Source: Eudoraea sp.
Lineage (GTDB): Bacteria > Bacteroidota > Bacteroidia > Flavobacteriales > Flavobacteriaceae
Assembly (NCBI GenBank): GCA_024642325.1
Contig: JAHEBI010000010.1
Location: 7,834-15,407 of the forward strand
Direction of reading: 5' to 3'
DNA: 7,574 nucleotides
Shown: positions 5,826 to 7,574 of the stretch, one piece after another
Numbering within the stretch: position 1 is the stretch's first letter
How the letters are laid out: each line of letters starts with the position of its first letter
The notes under the pieces: generated by a model
Told to the model about the DNA's origin: nothing
The model's database searches: none
The model's input: the letters and a program-made list of their open reading frames with translations, nothing else
Position numbers and translations under genes: made by a program

Positions 5826-6929
5826 ATGACTAAGGATGAGTTAATTGCAATTCTTAGATTGCAAAATATACCCCATATCGGGGATATAACAGCTAAGAAG
5901 CTGATAGCTCACTGTGGCAGTCCAATGGCAGTTTTTTTAGATAAAAAGGGCCATCTTGAAAAAATTGAAGGAATCGGATCTGTAACCTTGGGTGGATTGC
6001 ACAACAAAAAGCATCTTCAAAAAGCAGAGATTGAATACGAATTTATAGTTAAAAATGGGATATCATATTCATATTTTACGGATGTGGACTATCCCTCTTA
6101 TTTAAAACACTGCATAGATGGTCCTGTCCTGCTTTTCAATAAGGGTAACATTAGGCTGGAGAATAAAAAAGTAATCAGCATAGTGGGTACAAGGAACAGC
6201 ACTGGTTATGGCAGGGATTTTTGTGAAAAATTTATCGAAGATATAGCACACCTGGATCCGGTAATAGTAAGTGGCTTTGCATATGGTATTGATATTTGTG
6301 CGCACAGGGCAGCTTTAAAGAATGGACTGCAGACCATTGGATGTGTTGCGCATGGCCTAAATCAAATATATCCGAAAGCCCACTACAAATATGTTCATGA
6401 AATTGAAAGAAATGGGGGGTTTCTAACAGAATTCTGGAGTACAAGTAACCCGGACAGGGAGAATTTCCTAAGAAGGAATAGAATAATTGCAGGTATAAGT
6501 GAAGCCACAATTGTAATTGAATCCGGGGAAAAGGGAGGTAGTCTGGTTACTGCTGATATTGCCAATAGTTATAATAGGGATGTATTTGCCGTTCCTGGCC
6601 GGGTAAAGGATAAATATAGTCTGGGATGCAATAATCTTATAAAGGGGCAAAAGGCCCACATGCTCACCTCCGCTGCAGATCTGATTTATTTATTGGATTG
6701 GCAAGCTGAAGAACATAATACTGCCCCGGTGCAAAAACAACTTTTTGTGGAATTGGATGATAATGAGAAAATCATCTACTCTTTTTTACAAAAAGATGGG
6801 CGACAGTTGATAGACCAAATTGCATTGAATTGTCAATTACCTGTGTTTAAGACTATGTCCAGTTTATTGACCATGGAAATGAAAGGGATGATAAAGCCTT
6901 TACCGGGGAAACAGTATGAAGCCATTTAA
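5826..6929 (+). CDS. dprA: DNA-processing protein DprA (Smf)
   Basis: 367-residue cytoplasmic DprA, which binds incoming single-stranded DNA during natural transformation, protects it and loads RecA. The ATG at 5826 starts directly with the N-terminal helical SAM/helix-hairpin-helix-like domain (about 1-65; NIPHIGDITAKKLI and IEGIGSVTL). The Rossmann-like core spans about 85-285, with conserved motifs in order: VGTRNSTGYG (120-129), VSGFAYGIDICAHRAAL (148-164), AHGLNQIYP (175-183), NFLRRNRIIAGIS (213-225), GEKGGSLVTADIA (234-246), FAVPGRV (254-260), and GCNNLIKGQKAHML (267-280). A C-terminal winged-helix domain of the DprA/DML1 type fills about 308-365 (DNEKIIYSFLQKDG...LLTMEMKGMIKPLPGKQYE). 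All expected parts are present and the length is normal. Bacteria that are not known to be competent also carry dprA, so its presence does not prove natural transformation. It converges with trpS across a 160-bp spacer. Confidence 0.97.
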   Translation: MTKDELIAILRLQNIPHIGDITAKKLIAHCGSPMAVFLDKKGHLEKIEGIGSVTLGGLHNKKHLQKAEIEYEFIVKNGISYSYFTDVDYPSYLKHCIDGPVLLFNKGNIRLENKKVISIVGTRNSTGYGRDFCEKFIEDIAHLDPVIVSGFAYGIDICAHRAALKNGLQTIGCVAHGLNQIYPKAHYKYVHEIERNGGFLTEFWSTSNPDRENFLRRNRIIAGISEATIVIESGEKGGSLVTADIANSYNRDVFAVPGRVKDKYSLGCNNLIKGQKAHMLTSAADLIYLLDWQAEEHNTAPVQKQLFVELDDNEKIIYSFLQKDGRQLIDQIALNCQLPVFKTMSSLLTMEMKGMIKPLPGKQYEAI

Positions 6930-6939
6930 ATTTTATCAG

Positions 6940-7079
6940 ACCAGGTAGTTTGTAATTTGTGTATTTGACATCTGTAAACCTTCTATACATGGAGTTTATC
7001 GATAAAATACACATATAAAGCCCCCGATTGATCATAGGACTTTTCATATCAAAATTTAATTACAAACCCAGTAGTTGGT
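6940..7079. repeat. Composite nested inverted repeat filling the dprA-trpS spacer; possible structured RNA or palindromic element
   Basis: Two perfect inverted repeats are nested here. Outer arms are GTTTGTAATT at 6948-6957 and AATTACAAAC at 7058-7067. Inner arms are TGTGTATTT at 6958-6966, directly abutting the outer left arm, and AAATACACA at 7005-7013. The outer stem can be extended by ACCA-GG (6940-6945) with CC (7068-7069) and TGGT (7076-7079), with unpaired bases between. A weaker hairpin fits within the inner arms (TAAAC 6975-6979 with GTTTA 6994-6998), and another follows them (TAT+AAAG 7014-7020 with CTTT 7040-7043 and ATA 7046-7048). Together they draw a three-way junction of about 140 nt between two convergent stop codons. 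There is no T-tract after the outer stem on either strand, so it is not a simple intrinsic terminator. The coding strand is undetermined. Confidence 0.45.
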
Positions 7080-7089
7080 TTGCAAAAAT

Positions 7090-7574
7090 CTAGTATCCTA
7101 TTTTATTCCTAACCCTAGCCAGTACAATATCGGCTACTTTTTTTGCTTTTTCTGCACCTAACGCCAAAGCATCATCTACCTCATTAAGATGATTCATATA
7201 GTAATTAAACTTATCACGAGGAGATTTAAATTTTTCAAGGATTAATTCGTACAATGCCTGTTTTGCATGTCCGTAACCATAGTTCCCGTTTAAGTAATTT
7301 GACCGCATTTCAGCAACCTGGGCCTTGGAAGCTAAGATGCTGTATAGAGAAAATGTGGTATCAGTGTCGGGGTCTTTAGGTTCCTCAAGAGATTTGCTAT
7401 CTGTAACGATACTCATCACTTGTTTTCGCAGTTTTTTATCTGCCTGAAAAATGTCTATTAAATTGCCCTTACTTTTACTCATTTTTGCGCCATCTGTCCC
7501 CGGAATATACATAGTGTCCTTTTGAACCTGAGCCTCTGGCATTACAAATGTCTCACCCATTTGTGACTGGAAAC
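7090..7574 (-). CDS. trpS: Tryptophan-tRNA ligase, C-terminal half; start lies beyond the window
   Basis: Class I tryptophanyl-tRNA synthetase, which activates Trp with ATP and charges tRNA-Trp. The stop is TAG at 7090-7092, and the frame runs off the right edge (last full codons read FQSQ before MGETFVMPEA), so roughly the last 160 of about 320-330 residues are present. The ATG at 7560 is internal. Diagnostic stretches are FVMPEAQVQKDTMYIPGTDGAKMSKSKGN, whose KMSKS loop (7471-7485) closes the ATP site; VMSIVTDSKSLEEPKDPDTDTTFSLY; and YGYGHAKQALYELILEKF in the helical anticodon-binding part, with the family ending DDALALGAEKAKKVADIVLARVRNKIG. These match the TrpRS form with PGTDG before KMSKS. 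The catalytic N-terminal half with the HIGH-type motif is outside the window. It converges with dprA. Nothing about its regulation can be seen. Confidence 0.97.
   Translation of the reverse strand, partial: FQSQMGETFVMPEAQVQKDTMYIPGTDGAKMSKSKGNLIDIFQADKKLRKQVMSIVTDSKSLEEPKDPDTDTTFSLYSILASKAQVAEMRSNYLNGNYGYGHAKQALYELILEKFKSPRDKFNYYMNHLNEVDDALALGAEKAKKVADIVLARVRNKIGY

Noticed and set aside
6232..6659. Two minus-strand open frames of 92 and 63 codons inside dprA.
   Set aside because: They are antisense to conserved DprA motifs and composed of low-information translation; no support as genes.
6853..7047. Minus-strand open frame of 64 codons running from the dprA-trpS spacer into dprA.
   Set aside because: It overlaps dprA antisense, has no recognisable domain, and its start lies in the predicted fold; it looks like a chance frame.
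6930..7089. Intrinsic (Rho-independent) terminator for dprA or trpS.
   Set aside because: No GC-rich hairpin followed by a T-tract is present in either orientation; the inverted repeats found are AT-rich and lack the tract.

Overview
The window reads as an ordinary chromosomal stretch of a Bacteroidota bacterium, most likely family Flavobacteriaceae. Three things point there: proteins largely restricted to that phylum (a DUF4292 lipoprotein, and an HU-CCDC81/SPOR membrane protein next to dprA); AT-rich spacers with A-rich leaders instead of Shine-Dalgarno sequences; and a match to the Bacteroidota -7 promoter element (TAnnTTTG). I see no insertion sequence, phage gene, CRISPR array, tRNA or rRNA. 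Genus cannot be decided from the sequence alone.

Layout. (1) Positions 1-4186, plus strand, form a tightly packed probable operon: the 3' part of dut (dUTPase), a secreted TPR protein, a DUF4292 outer-membrane lipoprotein, an EnvC-like coiled-coil/degenerate LytM protein, and an aldo/keto reductase. Spacers are 39, 4, 1 and 13 bp. (2) Positions 4208-5720, minus strand, hold an acyl-CoA thioesterase and, upstream of it, an HU-CCDC81-TM-SPOR protein. They converge on the first operon with a 21-bp gap. (3) Positions 5721-5825 are a divergent intergenic region with a perfect consensus DnaA box. (4) Positions 5826-6929, plus strand, are dprA. (5) Positions 6930-7089 are a short spacer between convergent genes, almost filled by a composite inverted repeat. 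(6) From 7090 to the window end, minus strand, lies the C-terminal half of trpS.

How the genes fit together. The middle of the first operon is about the cell envelope: three exported proteins in a row (TPR, DUF4292, EnvC) point to periplasmic and outer-membrane maintenance and septal peptidoglycan splitting, with nucleotide housekeeping (dut) at one end and a soluble NADPH oxidoreductase at the other. The HU/SPOR protein also touches the wall: it appears to carry DNA-binding-type domains in the cytoplasm and a peptidoglycan-binding domain in the periplasm. Its divergent neighbour DprA handles incoming single-stranded DNA.

No clear new multi-gene system is visible. The signals most worth checking are the nested inverted repeats between dprA and trpS, the DnaA box in the divergent promoter region, and the HU-TM-SPOR architecture.
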